Positions 17,293-27,255 are shown, numbered from the stretch's first letter. The stretch: 64,000 bases of DNA from Neisseria sp. Marseille-Q5346 (GCF_946902045.1 NZ_OX336253.1:992001-1056000), one strand, 5' to 3'. The notes: generated by a model not told the origin, from the letters alone. Made by a program: numbers and translations.

Positions 17293-17915
17293 TATTGAGC
17301 CTCCGGAGCAGGTTCGGCCACAGGTTCGGCCATTTCACCGCTGCTTTGGGCAGTCGGTGCAGGAGCCGGTGTATTTACTTGGTTGATTGAAGATTTCAAA
17401 GTAAATTCTTGGTAGTTATCTACTTTTTTAATACTCAACAATTCAGGCTGCAAGAAAATACCTGTACTCGGCAGGGAGCGCATCATAACGGCAATTTTAT
17501 TGTCGCTGATGGCATGACCGCTGATTTTATAGCTGGTCGGGCTTTCGGCTTCCAACGCGGTCAAATAAGTATTATCGGGCGTAAGCGTATTCAAAGAATC
17601 AAGGATATAGGCCGCTTGATAGCGTTTTTCCTGCAACTCTTCAACTTTCAGCTTTTTAGCCAAGAAGGCTTCTTTTTCTTGCTGAAGTTTATCGATTTCG
17701 CCCAATTCTCTATCAAGTCTGTCGATTTCGGTTTGCAGGAAGTTGTTGCGGCCTTCTTGATTGCGGATGGCGCTGTCAATACCGAGATAAGTAGCGGCCG
17801 CCAAGCCTAAACCCACTGCAAAAGCACCAAGCATCAATATTTTGAATTGCTGCTGCTTGCGCTGTTTAATCTCTTCCCGATACGGGAGAAGGTTGATTCT
17901 GGTTAATTCGATCAT
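17292..17915 (-). CDS. pilN: Type IV pilus biogenesis protein PilN
   Basis: A 207-residue inner-membrane protein. The N-terminal INLLPYRE motif is the PilM-binding peptide conserved in PilN. One membrane helix (about 24-44) is followed by a coiled coil (about 50-100) and a periplasmic domain. The last 30 residues are a Pro/Ala/Glu-rich tail. It begins 4 bases after the pilM stop. Confidence 0.95.
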   Translation of the reverse strand: MIELTRINLLPYREEIKQRKQQQFKILMLGAFAVGLGLAAATYLGIDSAIRNQEGRNNFLQTEIDRLDRELGEIDKLQQEKEAFLAKKLKVEELQEKRYQAAYILDSLNTLTPDNTYLTALEAESPTSYKISGHAISDNKIAVMMRSLPSTGIFLQPELLSIKKVDNYQEFTLKSSINQVNTPAPAPTAQSSGEMAEPVAEPAPEAQ

Positions 17916-17919
17916 GTTC

Positions 17920-19011
17920 TCAAAGTCCCCTTAATGCCAATCCGAACGCCAAAGTCAGTGACGGCGCATCAATTTGAAACTGCGGCAATTCTACTTTTGC
18001 ACTGCGTTCCACATATGAAATCGGATGCAGATATTCTGTTGCCGTATTGGTTTGCGAGAAAATGCTTTCTGCCAAACCTGCCTGCTGCGCAGTAAAGCCG
18101 GTCAACAGAATGTGTTTGATATTGTGAAAAGAATCAGTAGCCTGCGTGGTATAGTAAAATTGCAAAACACGCTGAACTTCTTGCGCAACCTGCACATTAA
18201 AACGGTCAGCAATCTGAGACTGGTAGTCGGAAGGCTTGTTTTGGGAAGCCATCATTTGTGCGGCTTTTTCTTCCGTTACCTGATAAGTACGCTGAATCAG
18301 CTGATTGAGCTGCTCTGTGCTGACCGGAGTTTCTTGTTTATAGAGAATGCGGCCGTTTTGCAGAATCAGTGCATACATTTGCGTCGCATGAATGCCGAAC
18401 ACGGCAACTTTTTCCTCTGCCATTTCGGGAGCATGCGTATTCATCCAATGAACAAAGGCATTGCGTTGCGCCAGCAAGTCCAAATCCAAAGCGGATAAAG
18501 GCAAGCCCGCATTCTCAAACATTTCAATGCGCGGCTCGACATCATCTTTTTTGGCAGCAACAGCTAAAACATGCTGGCCTGAACCGACTTCTTCGGCTTG
18601 AAAGTCGTAGTTCATTTCTTCAATAGGCGCAAATTGGCCGACTTCCGCTTCGACAAACTCTTCCAAGTCCAGATCGGTATCACGCGGGTTGTAAATAATT
18701 TGCTCGACTGTTGCCAAATTTTGTGGTACAGCCGCAACAATATTTTTGCAAGAACTGCGTAATTGTGTGTAAGTATGTTGGATGTAAGTAGCAAGCTGAT
18801 CGTAGTCTTGAATTTTGTTGCCTTTGACAATATTTTTAGGCAATTTGGTAATAACGTATTTTTCCAGCTGAATTTGGTTTAAACTACGGCCTGTCAGTTG
18901 TACCATCTTAATGGCATGTTGGCTGATGTCGACGCCGATAGCAGAGCGGTTGTTCAATCCGCTAGAAGCCTTGCCTGTTTTGGTATCTTTCGTGCTTTTA
19001 AATAAGCGCAT
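17920..19011 (-). CDS. pilM: Type IV pilus assembly ATPase-like protein PilM
   Basis: A cytoplasmic actin/FtsA-like protein of 363 residues that binds the PilN N terminus and connects the membrane platform with the motor ATPases. The nucleotide-binding AIGVDISQHAIKMVQL strand-loop is near residue 26 and LLTGFTAQQAGL near residue 310. An in-frame ATG seven codons upstream lacks a ribosome-binding site, while AGGGAAG lies just before MRLFKS, which is the start chosen. First gene of pilMNOPQ, divergent from ponA, an arrangement conserved in Neisseria. Confidence 0.96.
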   Translation of the reverse strand: MRLFKSTKDTKTGKASSGLNNRSAIGVDISQHAIKMVQLTGRSLNQIQLEKYVITKLPKNIVKGNKIQDYDQLATYIQHTYTQLRSSCKNIVAAVPQNLATVEQIIYNPRDTDLDLEEFVEAEVGQFAPIEEMNYDFQAEEVGSGQHVLAVAAKKDDVEPRIEMFENAGLPLSALDLDLLAQRNAFVHWMNTHAPEMAEEKVAVFGIHATQMYALILQNGRILYKQETPVSTEQLNQLIQRTYQVTEEKAAQMMASQNKPSDYQSQIADRFNVQVAQEVQRVLQFYYTTQATDSFHNIKHILLTGFTAQQAGLAESIFSQTNTATEYLHPISYVERSAKVELPQFQIDAPSLTLAFGLALRGL

Positions 19012-19163
19012 GATTTGACTTCCCTGTATCATTTAGGAGTGAGTAACTGTTTCGTTATCCGTAAAGGACTTCTTATTCTTTACACAGTATTGACTGTGGC
19101 TGATAGAAATCGTTTCCCATTTTACTTTATTTATCGCCATTAATGGCAAATTATTACTTAGTC

Positions 19164-21560
19164 ATGATTAAAAAGATTATAACGACCTGCCTGGGTCTCT
19201 TATTGGGACTGGCTCTTTTCGGCGTGGGGCTGATTGCAATTGCAATTTTGGTCACCTATCCGAAGCTGCCGTCTTTGGACACTTTACAACACTACAAACC
19301 CAAAATGCCGCTGACGATTTATTCTTCAGATGGCCAAGTGATTGGCGTTTACGGCGAGCAACGGCGTGAATTTACCAAAATCGGTGACTTTCCCAAAGTT
19401 TTGAAAAATGCCGTGATTGCCGCCGAAGATAAACGCTTCTACGACCACTGGGGCGTGGACGTTTGGGGTGTGGCGCGCGCCGCGATCGGCAACGTCATGG
19501 CCGGCGGCGTCCAATCCGGTGCCAGTACGATTACACAACAGGTTGCTAAAAACTTCTACCTGAGCAGCGAGCGTTCGTTCACCCGTAAATTCAACGAAGC
19601 CCTGTTGGCCTACAAAATCGAGCAGTCTTTGAGCAAAGACAAGATTTTGGAGCTGTACTTCAACCAAATCTATTTGGGTCAACGTGCTTATGGTTTCGCC
19701 TCCGCCGCCCAAATTTATTTCAATAAAAATGTTAATGAATTAACATTGGCCGAAGCCGCTATGCTGGCCGGCTTGCCTAAAGCACCTTCTGCCTACAACC
19801 CGATTGTGAACCCTGAGCGTGCCAAACTGCGTCAGACTTATATTCTGAACAATATGCTGGAAGAAGGCATGATTACCCTGCAGCAACGCGATCAGGCCTT
19901 GAAAGAAGAGTTGCATTACGAGCGTTTTGTACAAAACATCGATCAAAGCGCCCTGTACGTTGCCGAAATGGTACGTCAAGAGCTGTTTGAGAAATACGGC
20001 GAAGATGCCTACACTCAAGGCTTCAAGGTATATACCACCGTCGACACCGCACACCAGCGCGTGGCCACCGAAGCCCTGCGTAAAGTCCTGCGCAATTTCG
20101 ACCGCGGCAGCAGCTACCGCGGTGCAGAAAACTACATTGACCTGAGCAAAAGCGACAACGTAGAAGAAACTGTCAGCCAATACCTTTCTACACTTTACAC
20201 CGTCGATAAAATGATTCCGGCGGTTGTATTAGAAGCCTCCCGCAAAGGTGTACAGATTCAGTTGCCGAGCGGCCGTAAAGTCACGCTGAACAGCCACGCT
20301 TTAGGCTTTGCCGCCCGTGCCGTCAACAACGAAAAAATGGGCGAAGACCGCATCCGCCGCGGCTCCGTCATTCGTGTTAAAGGCAGCGGCGATACCTTTA
20401 CCGTCGTTCAAGAGCCTTTGCTGCAAGGCGCATTGGTATCTTTAGATGCGAAAACCGGCGCAGTCCGCGCATTGGTCGGCGGCTACGACTATCACAGCAA
20501 AACCTTCAACCGCGCAACTCAAGCCATGCGCCAACCCGGCTCGACGTTCAAACCGTTCGTTTATTCCGCCGCTTTGGCAAAAGGCATGACTGCTTCCACC
20601 ATGATTAACGATGCGCCGATTTCCCTGCCGGGTAAAGGTGCAAACGGCAAAGCGTGGAACCCGAAAAATTCAGACGGCCGCTATTCCGGCTACATCACGC
20701 TGCGCCAGGCTTTGACCGCGTCGAAAAACATGGTATCCATCCGCATCCTGATGTCTATCGGCATCGGCTACGCGCAACAATACATCCAACGCTTCGGCTT
20801 CAAGCCGTCTGAAATTCCTGCCAGCCTGTCTATGGCTTTGGGTACAGGCGAAACCACGCCGTTGCGTATTGCAGAAGGTTACAGCGTCTTTGCCAACGGC
20901 GGTTACAAAGTATCTGCCCACGTCATCGACAAAATCTACGACAGCCAAGGCCGTCTGAGAGCGCAAATGCAGCCTTTGGTAGCCGGTGAGAACGCGCCTC
21001 AGGCCATTGACCCGCGCAACGCCTACATCATGTACAAAATCATGCAAGACGTTGTCCGTGTCGGTACCGCACGCGGTGCAGCCGCACTCGGCCGCGCCGA
21101 CATCGCCGGTAAAACCGGTACTACCAACGACAACAAAGACGCATGGTTTGTCGGCTTCAACCCTAGCGTTGTGACTGCCGTCTATATCGGCTTTGACAAA
21201 CCGCGCAGCATGGGTCGTGCAGGTTACGGTGGTACAATCGCCGTACCGGTATGGGTAGAATACATGCGCTTTGCCCTGAAAGGCACCAGCGTCAAACCGA
21301 TGAAAGCCCCTGAGGGCGTGGTTTCGAACGGTGGCGAAGTGTATATGCGCGAACGCATGACCACCAGCTCCGACCTGGCCTTGGACAACAGCGGCGTTGC
21401 ACCGCGTCCCGCTCAACCTGCCCGTCGCACGGTTCCGAATGAAAACCGCCGCCGCACCGAGAGCGGCAATGCGCCAGCCCGTGAAGAATTAGACGAAACC
21501 CCAGTTCTGCCAAGCAATACCGGCAACAATAACAAACAACAACTGGACTCTCTGTTCTAA
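19164..21560 (+). CDS. ponA: Penicillin-binding protein 1A (bifunctional transglycosylase/transpeptidase)
   Basis: A class A PBP that polymerises and cross-links peptidoglycan in the periplasm. The 798-residue length equals the meningococcal protein as I recall it. One N-terminal membrane anchor (about 8-32) is followed by the GT51 domain with catalytic E88 in AAEDKRFY and the QVAKNF block, then a transpeptidase domain with S460 in GSTFKP, SKN in TASKNMVS, and K650-T-G-T. The C terminus is a low-complexity Arg/Glu/Asn tail ending QQLDSLF. The start MIKKII is used because the ATG seven codons upstream adds residues absent from the family. Confidence 0.97.
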   Translation: MIKKIITTCLGLLLGLALFGVGLIAIAILVTYPKLPSLDTLQHYKPKMPLTIYSSDGQVIGVYGEQRREFTKIGDFPKVLKNAVIAAEDKRFYDHWGVDVWGVARAAIGNVMAGGVQSGASTITQQVAKNFYLSSERSFTRKFNEALLAYKIEQSLSKDKILELYFNQIYLGQRAYGFASAAQIYFNKNVNELTLAEAAMLAGLPKAPSAYNPIVNPERAKLRQTYILNNMLEEGMITLQQRDQALKEELHYERFVQNIDQSALYVAEMVRQELFEKYGEDAYTQGFKVYTTVDTAHQRVATEALRKVLRNFDRGSSYRGAENYIDLSKSDNVEETVSQYLSTLYTVDKMIPAVVLEASRKGVQIQLPSGRKVTLNSHALGFAARAVNNEKMGEDRIRRGSVIRVKGSGDTFTVVQEPLLQGALVSLDAKTGAVRALVGGYDYHSKTFNRATQAMRQPGSTFKPFVYSAALAKGMTASTMINDAPISLPGKGANGKAWNPKNSDGRYSGYITLRQALTASKNMVSIRILMSIGIGYAQQYIQRFGFKPSEIPASLSMALGTGETTPLRIAEGYSVFANGGYKVSAHVIDKIYDSQGRLRAQMQPLVAGENAPQAIDPRNAYIMYKIMQDVVRVGTARGAAALGRADIAGKTGTTNDNKDAWFVGFNPSVVTAVYIGFDKPRSMGRAGYGGTIAVPVWVEYMRFALKGTSVKPMKAPEGVVSNGGEVYMRERMTTSSDLALDNSGVAPRPAQPARRTVPNENRRRTESGNAPAREELDETPVLPSNTGNNNKQQLDSLF

Positions 21561-21566
21561 CAAATC

Positions 21567-21599
21567 AAGGCCGTCTGAAACGTTCAGACGGCCTTTTTT
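21567..21599 (+). terminator. DUS-pair terminator after ponA
   Basis: AAGGCCGTCTGAA and its inverse are separated by 3 bases with T6, 7 bases after the ponA stop. Confidence 0.92.
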
Positions 21600-21620
21600 G
21601 AGAAAATTCAAAGCAAAACC

Positions 21621-22457
21621 ATGATTGATTTACACTGCCATTCAACCGTTTCAGACGGCATGCTGTCCCCAACCGAAGTCGTCCGACTCGCCCGTCAAAA
21701 CGGTTGCACCCTGCTCGCCCTGACCGACCACGACCACACCGGCGGACTGGCTGAAGCTCGCGCCGAAGCCGATACCCTCGGCCTCTCCTTCGTCAACGGC
21801 GTGGAAATATCCGTCACTTGGCGCGGCCGCACCATCCACGTTGTCGGCTTGGACTTTGACGAACACAACGAAACCCTGCAAAACCTGCTTGCCGAAGTCC
21901 GTAAAGGCCGTCTGAAACGATTGGAAGCCATCGCGGCCAAACTGGAGAAAAAAGGCATAACAGACGCGTATGAAGGCGCGCTGGCATTGGCCGCCAACAA
22001 AGAAATGGCCAGCCGCACCCACATTGCCGAATTCCTCATCCGCGAAGGCCATGTTAAAAACAAACAGCAGGCGTTTACCAAATATCTGGGCGACGGCAAA
22101 TCCTGTTCCGTCAGACATGAATGGGCCACACTGGAAGACTGCGTAGCCGCGATTACAGGCGCGGGCGGCATGGCCATTATCGCCCACCCGATGCGCTATG
22201 AATTATCCGCCACCGCCAAACGAAACCTCTTTCAAAAATTTAAAAACCTCGGCGGCGCAGGGATTGAAGTACACAGTGGCAACTGCTGTAAAAACGACCG
22301 CCTCAACTATGCCCTGCTTGCCGACCGCTTCGACTTTCTTGCCAGCGCAGGCAGCGACTTCCACCGCCCCAACGACTTCAGCGGCGGCATACTCGGCGCC
22401 TGTCCCGACTTACCCGAACAATGCCGTCCTGTCTGGGAACACTTTAAGGCCGTCTGA
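21621..22457 (+). CDS. rnm: PHP-domain phosphoesterase (RNase AM / YciV type)
   Basis: A 278-residue cytoplasmic metalloenzyme of the PHP superfamily. The metal ligands are plain: DLHCHST at the N terminus, LTDHDH near residue 36, the VEIS block, AHPMRYE near residue 193, and SDFHRPN near the C terminus. E. coli YciV/RNase AM and related 3',5'-nucleoside bisphosphate phosphatases share this layout, acting on 5' ends of small RNAs or on pAp; which activity applies here is not decidable. The last three codons and the stop (AAG GCC GTC TGA) are part of a DUS. Confidence 0.85.
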   Translation: MIDLHCHSTVSDGMLSPTEVVRLARQNGCTLLALTDHDHTGGLAEARAEADTLGLSFVNGVEISVTWRGRTIHVVGLDFDEHNETLQNLLAEVRKGRLKRLEAIAAKLEKKGITDAYEGALALAANKEMASRTHIAEFLIREGHVKNKQQAFTKYLGDGKSCSVRHEWATLEDCVAAITGAGGMAIIAHPMRYELSATAKRNLFQKFKNLGGAGIEVHSGNCCKNDRLNYALLADRFDFLASAGSDFHRPNDFSGGILGACPDLPEQCRPVWEHFKAV

Positions 22458-22486
22458 ATTTTTGACAGCAATTTTTCAGACGGCCC
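22446..22486 (+). terminator. DUS-pair terminator overlapping the end of the PHP gene
   Basis: The upstream arm AGGCCGTCTGAA contains the gene's stop codon. The inverse arm lies 16 bases later. The stem is perfect but no strong T run follows. Confidence 0.65.
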
Positions 22487-22592
22487 GCCAAGTATGAGAC
22501 AGTTATAAACATATCACACTCTACATATTGAAACTGCCTGCCCGATACACCATAATAACCCTATAAATACCCCAAAAATAAAGGTTAACGCC

Positions 22593-23435
22593 ATGTGCCA
22601 ACTGCTCGGCATGAATTGCAACACGCCCACAGACATCATGTTTTCTTTTGAAGGCTTCCGCCGTCGTGGCGGCATTACCGACCACCATGCCGATGGCTTC
22701 GGTATCGGCTTTTTTGAAGGCAAAGGCGTGCGCTTGTTTCACGACGACAAACCCAGCGCCAACTCACCCGTTGCCGACTTGGTACGCGCCTATCAGATCA
22801 AATCCGAAAACGTTATCGCCCATATCCGCAAGGCCTCACAAGGCCAGACCTCATTGGCAAACACTCATCCCTTCATGCGTGAGATGTGGGGCGAATATTG
22901 GCTGTTTGCACACAACGGTCATTTGATTGATTTTTTTCCCGAGCAGGGCGAGTACTACCATGCCGTCGGCTCAACCGATTCCGAACGCGCATTCTGCTTT
23001 ATTCTCAACCGCCTGCGCAGCCGCTTTGCCACCAAGCCCGAACCTGAAGTTTTGTTTGACGCCATTGCCGGCCTGACTCATGAAATCCGCCGCTACGGCT
23101 TGTTCAACTTTGTGATGTCCAACGGTGACTGCCTGTTTGCCCACGCCAGTACCTTACTGCACTACATCGTGCGCAAAGCCCCGTTTGGCAAAGCACGCCT
23201 GCTGGACGATGATGTCATGGTCGATTTTTCAGAAGTGACCACCCCGAACGATAAAGTTTCCGTCATCGCTACCCTGCCCCTGACGCGAGATGAAACTTGG
23301 TCGCAATTGGCAGTCAATGAATTGGTGATGTTTCAAGACGGCGATATCGTCCGTAGCGACCGCCCCGAAAATCCGGTTTATATGAGTGCGGAAGAGGGTT
23401 TGGAAATCGCCCGTGCCGTTGGCGTATCGGTTTAA
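22593..23435 (+). CDS. Class II glutamine amidotransferase (YafJ type)
   Basis: A 280-residue cytoplasmic protein. The N-terminal nucleophile Cys2 follows the initiator Met (MCQLLGMN), and the GATase2 features HADGFGIGFF, AHIRKASQG and FAHNGHL are present. The family YafJ/DUG3-like proteins hydrolyse glutamine or gamma-glutamyl amides; DUG3 in yeast degrades glutathione. No synthase domain is attached, and no partner subunit is adjacent. The exact substrate is unknown. Confidence 0.85.
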   Translation: MCQLLGMNCNTPTDIMFSFEGFRRRGGITDHHADGFGIGFFEGKGVRLFHDDKPSANSPVADLVRAYQIKSENVIAHIRKASQGQTSLANTHPFMREMWGEYWLFAHNGHLIDFFPEQGEYYHAVGSTDSERAFCFILNRLRSRFATKPEPEVLFDAIAGLTHEIRRYGLFNFVMSNGDCLFAHASTLLHYIVRKAPFGKARLLDDDVMVDFSEVTTPNDKVSVIATLPLTRDETWSQLAVNELVMFQDGDIVRSDRPENPVYMSAEEGLEIARAVGVSV

Positions 23436-23457
23436 CGGTTGATTGACTGAAAAACTC

Positions 23458-23513
23458 AAGGCCGTCTGAAAAGCTCAACTTCGCTCAAGTTGCCCTTTCA
23501 GACGGCCTTTTTA
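23458..23513 (+). terminator. Long DUS-pair terminator after the amidotransferase gene
   Basis: AAGGCCGTCTGAAAAG and its inverse are separated by a loop that itself pairs (CAACTTCGCTCAAGTTG), followed by T5. It is a branched-looking strong terminator. Confidence 0.85.
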
Positions 23514-23634
23514 TACTTAATCCATAGTCAAAGCGTTTACTATACGAAAATAGCGCAATCCGCTACAATAATAGGTCACAAACAATAAATTCAATTGCTT
23601 AGCGACCTTGCCGAGCGTATGACAAGGAAACCCG

Positions 23635-24087
23635 ATGAAGTGCCCGTTTTGCCAACACCCCAACACACAAGTAACCGACTCGCGATGGCTGGAAGACACC
23701 AACAGCATCCGTCGCCGTCGCAAATGCTTGGAATGCGGTCAACGCTTCAGCACCTTTGAAACCGTTGAAATGCGGATGCCGCAAGTCATCAAATCCAACG
23801 GCACACGGGTTCCCTTCAATCCGCACAAACTGCAAACCAGCCTTGAGCGCGCGCTGCACAAACGCCCTGTCACACAAGAACAAATCGATGAAACCGTTGC
23901 CCTTATCGAGCAACGCCTCTACCGTTTGGGCAAAAAAGAAGTCGCTTCGCGCATCGTCGGCGAAATGGCGATGGAAGAGCTGGCAAAAATCGACCAAGTC
24001 GCTTATGTCCGCTTCGCGTCCGTCTATAAAAGCTTTAAAGACGTTTCCGAATTCACCCAAGTTATCGCCGAATGTAAAGCCAAATAA
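23635..24087 (+). CDS. nrdR: Transcriptional repressor NrdR
   Basis: A 150-residue zinc-finger/ATP-cone protein that represses ribonucleotide reductase genes. The zinc ribbon has CPFC at 3-6 and CLEC about 25 residues later. The ATP-cone starts at about residue 46 with VIKSNGTRVPFNP. The length is standard. It precedes ribD by 14 bases, and the gap is filled almost entirely by a DUS. The nrdR-ribD pairing is common in proteobacteria. Confidence 0.97.
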   Translation: MKCPFCQHPNTQVTDSRWLEDTNSIRRRRKCLECGQRFSTFETVEMRMPQVIKSNGTRVPFNPHKLQTSLERALHKRPVTQEQIDETVALIEQRLYRLGKKEVASRIVGEMAMEELAKIDQVAYVRFASVYKSFKDVSEFTQVIAECKAK

Positions 24088-24101
24088 GGCCGTCTGAAAC
24101 C

Positions 24102-25205
24102 ATGTCTTCCGCACTTGATACCCAAATGATGCAAACCGCCCTCGAGCTGGCCAAGCTTGGGCGGTTTTCTACTTCCCCCAATCCCCGCGTCGGTTGCGTG
24201 ATTGCACAAGGCGCCCAAATCGTCGGACAAGGTTTCCACGTCAAAGCAGGCGAGCCGCACGCTGAAGTTCACGCCTTGAGGCAGGCCGGAGCAGCGGCAA
24301 AAGGCGCAACAGCCTATGTCACGCTGGAACCTTGCAGCCATTACGGCCGCACACCGCCATGCGCCGAAGCGCTGGTTCATTCCGGCGTAACGCGCGTGGT
24401 CGCCGCCATGACCGACCCTAACCCGTTGGTCGCAGGCAAAGGCTTATCTATGTTGGAAGCCGCCGGAATCCGTACCGAAAGCGGTTTACTGGAAGCGCAG
24501 GCGCGCGAACTCAACCGCGGTTTCCTGTCGCGTATCGAACGCGGCAGACCGTTTGTCCGTCTCAAGTGCGCCGCCAGTTTAGACGGCAAAACCGCCCTTT
24601 CAGACGGCCGCAGCTTTTGGATTACCGGCGAAGCAGCACGCGAAGACGTACAAATTCTCCGTGCCGAAAGTTGCGCCGTTTTGACCGGTATCGGTACCGT
24701 ACTTGCCGACAACCCGAAACTCAACGTTCGCAGCTTCCCCACCCTACGCCAACCTGCGCGTATCGTCTTGGACAGCCGACTGCAAATCCCTTTGGACTGC
24801 CACCTCGTGACTGATACCGAAAGCCCGACCGTTATCGTTACCCTTTCCTCAGACGAACAACGTTTGCAGGCTCTAAGCGCATTTGAACATATCCGCATCA
24901 TCAGGCCGTCTGAACACATCAACGGCCGCATCAATCTTCTTTCACTCATGCCGCGACTGGCAGAGCTTGGCTTTGGCGAAGTTCTGGTAGAAGCCGGCTC
25001 AACACTTGCCTCAGCCTTCCTGAAGGATGACTTGGTGGATGAAATCGTCCTCTACCAAGCGCCGAAACTATTGGGCGCAGGCAAACCTCTTTTCTCCCTC
25101 CCTGAAAATCCGGCCGCCCTACTTTCAGACGGCCCTTGGCAAAGTCAATCGGTAGAAATCATCGGGCAGGACATTAAATGGGTTCTCCGGAAAAAATCTG
25201 TCTAA
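24102..25205 (+). CDS. ribD: Bifunctional riboflavin biosynthesis deaminase/reductase RibD
   Basis: RibD performs deamination and then NADPH-dependent side-chain reduction of the pyrimidine intermediate of riboflavin synthesis. The N-terminal cytidine-deaminase-like domain (about 5-145) carries the zinc motifs HAEVHA and PCSHYGRTPPC. The C-terminal reductase domain (about 150-365) has FVRLKCAASLDGK, ITGEAAREDVQ and LVEAGSTLASAFL. The 367-residue length is normal. Two internal DUS encode RPSE and SDG peptides. It is the last gene before the long AT-rich gap. Confidence 0.96.
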   Translation: MSSALDTQMMQTALELAKLGRFSTSPNPRVGCVIAQGAQIVGQGFHVKAGEPHAEVHALRQAGAAAKGATAYVTLEPCSHYGRTPPCAEALVHSGVTRVVAAMTDPNPLVAGKGLSMLEAAGIRTESGLLEAQARELNRGFLSRIERGRPFVRLKCAASLDGKTALSDGRSFWITGEAAREDVQILRAESCAVLTGIGTVLADNPKLNVRSFPTLRQPARIVLDSRLQIPLDCHLVTDTESPTVIVTLSSDEQRLQALSAFEHIRIIRPSEHINGRINLLSLMPRLAELGFGEVLVEAGSTLASAFLKDDLVDEIVLYQAPKLLGAGKPLFSLPENPAALLSDGPWQSQSVEIIGQDIKWVLRKKSV

Positions 25206-25779
25206 TTGCCTCAACTTAATAATCAAACTACTTTTAATAGGATATATCTATCATTTACATAGCAATAAATGTAATTTTTTCGTCAATATATTATAATGAC
25301 TTTAGCGTATTCCAATTTAAAACTTTGACTTAAGTTAACTATCCTCAAGCCGATTGTCGACAAATTTTCCTTTTTTTCATCACGAAATAATGGATTATTA
25401 AGATAAGTTAAGCCACGAAAATTTATTAAAAGTTTTTATTCTAGAAGGGTTTTAAACGGCATAAACGGTAGTTTCATTTCATGAATCATACATTTGACAA
25501 AACAATATCTAAAATCAAAACATGTGGTTGAATGTAATTTCTAAAAATTAAGTATTCAAAAATACCGTTTCCATACCATAGAGGCCGTCTGAACGACCGT
25601 TAAACTTTTTTGATTGAGACGAATCAGATAAGTGCTTATGATTTTGTCTAATGTAATTATAAGTATGGTTTTAAGGCTTCACACGATACGGCAGCCGGCT
25701 ATGGCTATGCGGTTGCAGCAAACAACTCAGGCATCGGGCAAACCCTCCCGATTTACTCATTCATTAAACGAAAGACATC
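25206..25779. other. AT-rich intergenic region upstream of the polysaccharide locus
   Basis: About 570 bases with no supported gene. Base composition is clearly more AT-rich than the neighbours, with tracts such as TATATTATAATG near 25290. A single DUS lies near 25582-25593. The last 100 bases become GC-richer. I looked for a JUMPstart/ops element and found none. A good sigma70 promoter is present near 25614. Confidence 0.7.
25614..25642 (+). promoter_or_regulatory. Candidate promoter of the polysaccharide/glycosylation operon
   Basis: TTGAGA at 25614-25619 and TATGAT at 25637-25642 are separated by exactly 17 bases. A transcript would have a leader of about 130 bases before the first gene at 25780. 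Confidence 0.55.
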
Positions 25780-27087
25780 ATGAAAAACATTACGATACAA
25801 AAATTTGCCGATAAGACCGCAAAAATCGGCATCGTTGGCTTAGGCTACGTCGGTTTACCACTGATGTTGCGCTATGTAGATATCGGTTACCAAGTTTTGG
25901 GTTTCGACATTGACACCAACAAAGTCGACAAGCTCAACAAAGGTGAAAGCTACATTGAGCATATCCCTTCCGACAAAATTGCCGCTGCTTCCAACAGCCT
26001 GTTTGAAGCAACGACCGACTTCTCCCGCATCGGCGAAGTAGAAGCCGTCATTTTGTGCGTACCGACTCCGCTGAACAAATACCGCGAACCAGACATGAGC
26101 TTTGTGATTGACACTACCGATGCGGTAAAACCTTACCTGCGCGCCGGTCAAGTGCTGTCTTTGGAATCTACTACCTACCCCGGCACTACCGAAGAAGAAT
26201 TGCTGCCGCGCATGGAAGAAGGCGGCTTGAAAGTCGGTCAAGACGTGTTCTTGGTTTACTCTCCTGAGCGAGAAGACCCGGGCAACCCTAACTTCGAAAC
26301 CCGTACCATTCCCAAAGTCATCGGCGGCCATACCCCTGCTTGTTTGGAAGTCGGCCTGGCGCTGTACCAACCTGCCATCGATAAAGTTGTTCCGGTAAGC
26401 TCCACCAAAGCGGCAGAGCTGACCAAACTTTTGGAAAACATCCACCGCGCCGTAAACATCGGCTTGGTGAACGAGATGAAAATCGTTGCCGACAAAATGG
26501 GCATCGACATTCACGAAGTCATCAATGCCGCCGCAACCAAACCGTTCGGCTTCGTTGCTTATTACCCAGGCCCTGGCTTGGGCGGCCACTGTATCCCTAT
26601 CGACCCGTTCTACCTGACTTGGAAAGCACGCGAATACGGTGTAAACACCCGTTTCATCGAGCTGGCCGGCGAAGTGAACTCCCACATGCCCGACTACGTT
26701 ATCGAAAAAGTCGGCCTGGCTTTGAATGACCACAACCGTTCTATCAAAGACAGCAAAATCTTGGTATTGGGTATCGCCTACAAGAAAAACGTGGATGATA
26801 TGCGTGAAAGCCCGTCTGTGGAAGTTATGGACCGCCTGCACAAACTGGGCGCAGTGGTTTCCTACTCTGACCCGCACGTTCCAGAGTTCCCACATATCCC
26901 CGGCCACCACTACTTCGACCTGAAGAGCGAAGCGCTGACCCCTGAAACTGTCGCTCAATACGATTGCGTGGTTCTGACCACCGATCACGACAAATTCGAC
27001 TATGACATGATCACCGAACATGCCAAGCTGATTGTCGATACACGTGGCAAATTCCCAGTGAAAAATCCTAAAGTCATCAAAGCATAA
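25780..27087 (+). CDS. wbpA: Nucleotide-sugar dehydrogenase (UDP-HexNAc 6-dehydrogenase, WbpA type)
   Basis: A 435-residue cytoplasmic enzyme of the UDP-glucose/GDP-mannose dehydrogenase family that oxidises C6 of a UDP-sugar to the uronic acid with two NAD+. The Rossmann motif is [11 protein letters not shown] at about 17-27. The catalytic Cys is C271 in GGHCIPIDP, and the family motif [10 protein letters not shown] and a Lys-containing active-site segment are present. Its overall sequence looks closer to WbpA/WecC-like UDP-GlcNAc or UDP-ManNAc dehydrogenases than to UDP-glucose dehydrogenases, so UDP-GlcNAcA or UDP-ManNAcA is the likely product. First gene of the thirteen-gene locus. Confidence 0.85.
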   Translation: MKNITIQKFADKTAKIGIVGLGYVGLPLMLRYVDIGYQVLGFDIDTNKVDKLNKGESYIEHIPSDKIAAASNSLFEATTDFSRIGEVEAVILCVPTPLNKYREPDMSFVIDTTDAVKPYLRAGQVLSLESTTYPGTTEEELLPRMEEGGLKVGQDVFLVYSPEREDPGNPNFETRTIPKVIGGHTPACLEVGLALYQPAIDKVVPVSSTKAAELTKLLENIHRAVNIGLVNEMKIVADKMGIDIHEVINAAATKPFGFVAYYPGPGLGGHCIPIDPFYLTWKAREYGVNTRFIELAGEVNSHMPDYVIEKVGLALNDHNRSIKDSKILVLGIAYKKNVDDMRESPSVEVMDRLHKLGAVVSYSDPHVPEFPHIPGHHYFDLKSEALTPETVAQYDCVVLTTDHDKFDYDMITEHAKLIVDTRGKFPVKNPKVIKA

Positions 27088-27255
27088 TCTTGCTTCAGAC
27101 GCATCCGGCTGCCTCCGGTTTCCCCGACCGGGACGGCGGCCGGTTTCCCAAGGCCATTTGTTTTTCAGACGGCCTTGGCAAACCGGCAACGGTAACAACA
27201 CATACCCTACGAAAAACGCTCAGCTCGAACTTCCGGCCGTCTGAAAACAAATAAT

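Noticed and set aside
25680..25779. JUMPstart/ops element before the polysaccharide operon
   Set aside because: GCGGTTGCAGC near 25708 only loosely resembles the ops core GGCGGTAGCGT; too many mismatches.
25632..25814. 60-codon open frame upstream of the dehydrogenase
   Set aside because: No ribosome-binding site, it overlaps the real start and the candidate promoter, and its residues look random.
25855..27201. 448-codon open frame on the minus strand
   Set aside because: It is antisense to the nucleotide-sugar dehydrogenase, which carries all family motifs.
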